Translations under genes and position numbers: made by a program
The notes under the pieces: generated by a model
What the model saw: only the letters and a program-made list of their open reading frames with translations
The model's database searches: none
What the model was told of the DNA's origin: nothing
From: JBDZVM01 sp040255675
GTDB lineage: Bacteria > Actinomycetota > Actinomycetes > Acidothermales > Acidothermaceae
DNA length: 64,000 nucleotides
Assembly: GCA_040255675.1 (NCBI GenBank)
Contig: JBDZVM010000014.1
Coordinates: forward strand, 1 to 64,000
Direction: 5' to 3'
In this document: positions 63,692-64,000 of the stretch, one piece after another
How positions within the stretch are numbered: position 1 is the stretch's first letter
How the letters are laid out: every line of letters begins with the position of its first letter

Positions 63692-64000
63692 GTGGAGGCC
63701 GACTCCCTTGAGGCAACCGGCGGCCCTGCCCGTACGAGTTCGGCCGTCGACCTGGCGGCCGACGCGGTCGAAACCCTCGAATCACGACTCGCGGGACAGA
63801 CTTCCGAACTCGTCCGGTTACGGAAGAGCACCGAAACGGCCCAAGCTCTGCTCGATCTGCACACCGCGTGCACCCGGCAGCGCACGGTCGTCGGGACGGC
63901 GCGGCAGATCGCCGCGGTTGCCTCCGCGATGACCCGCGCGACCGTCGTCGTGGTCGCCGTATTCCAGGCCGTCAGCCAAGAGCCGCTCCTCGCCGTGAGC
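63692..64000 (+). CDS. N-terminal part of a GAF-type regulatory protein (runs off the window)
   Basis: The frame from GTG at 63692 stays open to the window end. It encodes VEADSLEATGG, a coiled segment (DAVETLESRLAGQTSELVRLRKSTETAQALLDLH) and then TRQRTVVGTARQIAAVASAMTRATVVVVAVFQ, which resembles the start of a GAF domain. GGAGG lies 7 bases before the GTG. The rest, and thus the output domain, is outside the window. Confidence 0.6.
   Translation, partial: MEADSLEATGGPARTSSAVDLAADAVETLESRLAGQTSELVRLRKSTETAQALLDLHTACTRQRTVVGTARQIAAVASAMTRATVVVVAVFQAVSQEPLLAVS

Overview
The window is a stretch of chromosome from a high-GC actinobacterium (Actinomycetota). Signs of this are GTG and TTG starts, four-base ATGA/GTGA gene overlaps, GC-rich third codon positions and actinobacterial gene order. 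That order largely follows the Mycobacterium tuberculosis region Rv2419c-Rv2471 as I remember it: gpgP-rsfS-nadD-proA-proB-obgE-rpmA-rplU, rne, ndk-folC-valS, clpX-clpP2-clpP1-tig, rpiB, pepN, an HNH protein and glbO. A complete mreB-mreC-mreD-pbp2-rodA elongation operon sits between rne and ndk. This argues for a rod-shaped or filamentous/sporulating lineage (Frankiales, Acidothermales, Streptomyces or Nocardioides type) and against Mycobacterium. I cannot fix the genus.

Layout. 1-8.4 kb, minus strand: tRNA-Ala, a histidine phosphatase, rsfS, an LCP-like protein, nadD, proA, proB, obgE and the L27/L21 genes (ribosome assembly, NAD and proline synthesis). 8.6-11.3 kb: a small accessory patch with a surface lipoprotein, a decayed family-9 cellulase fragment, a tiny zinc-finger protein and an ABM-fold protein. 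11.4-23.9 kb: rne, two radical-SAM/tRNA-modification-type genes, the cell-elongation operon and ndk. 24-26.5 kb: an ABC-2 exporter. 26.6-32.4 kb: a membrane-anchored esterase, then DUF4233-folC-valS. 32.5-39.2 kb: a Pro-rich membrane protein, two adjacent paralogues, and clpX-clpP2-clpP1-tig. 39.4-46.8 kb: a metallo-hydrolase, tRNA-Pro, a PAP2-type membrane enzyme, tRNA-Gly, a TetR-controlled drug exporter, a SpoIIE-type phosphatase and rpiB. 47.1-55.8 kb: pepN, DUF5130, ctaJ, malQ, an HNH protein and a prolyl oligopeptidase. 55.9-58.8 kb: a two-component system facing a secreted Ser/Thr/Pro-rich protein. 58.9-64 kb: a GH4 glycosidase plus sugar kinase, OsmC, truncated haemoglobin, an MFS transporter and the start of a GAF-like protein cut by the window edge.

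Most of the window is conserved housekeeping sequence. I found no CRISPR array, prophage, insertion sequence, rRNA or obvious defence or biosynthetic island, and no convincing new multi-gene system. The non-routine signals are: a palindromic repeat present twice, both times between convergent genes; a broken cellulase gene interrupted by an in-frame stop; a C33 in tRNA-Ala; a helically phased repeat upstream of mreB; an LCP-like protein without the usual arginines; a two-site TetR operator; a possible ClgR box before clpP1P2; and short tandem repeats placed on or next to stop codons.
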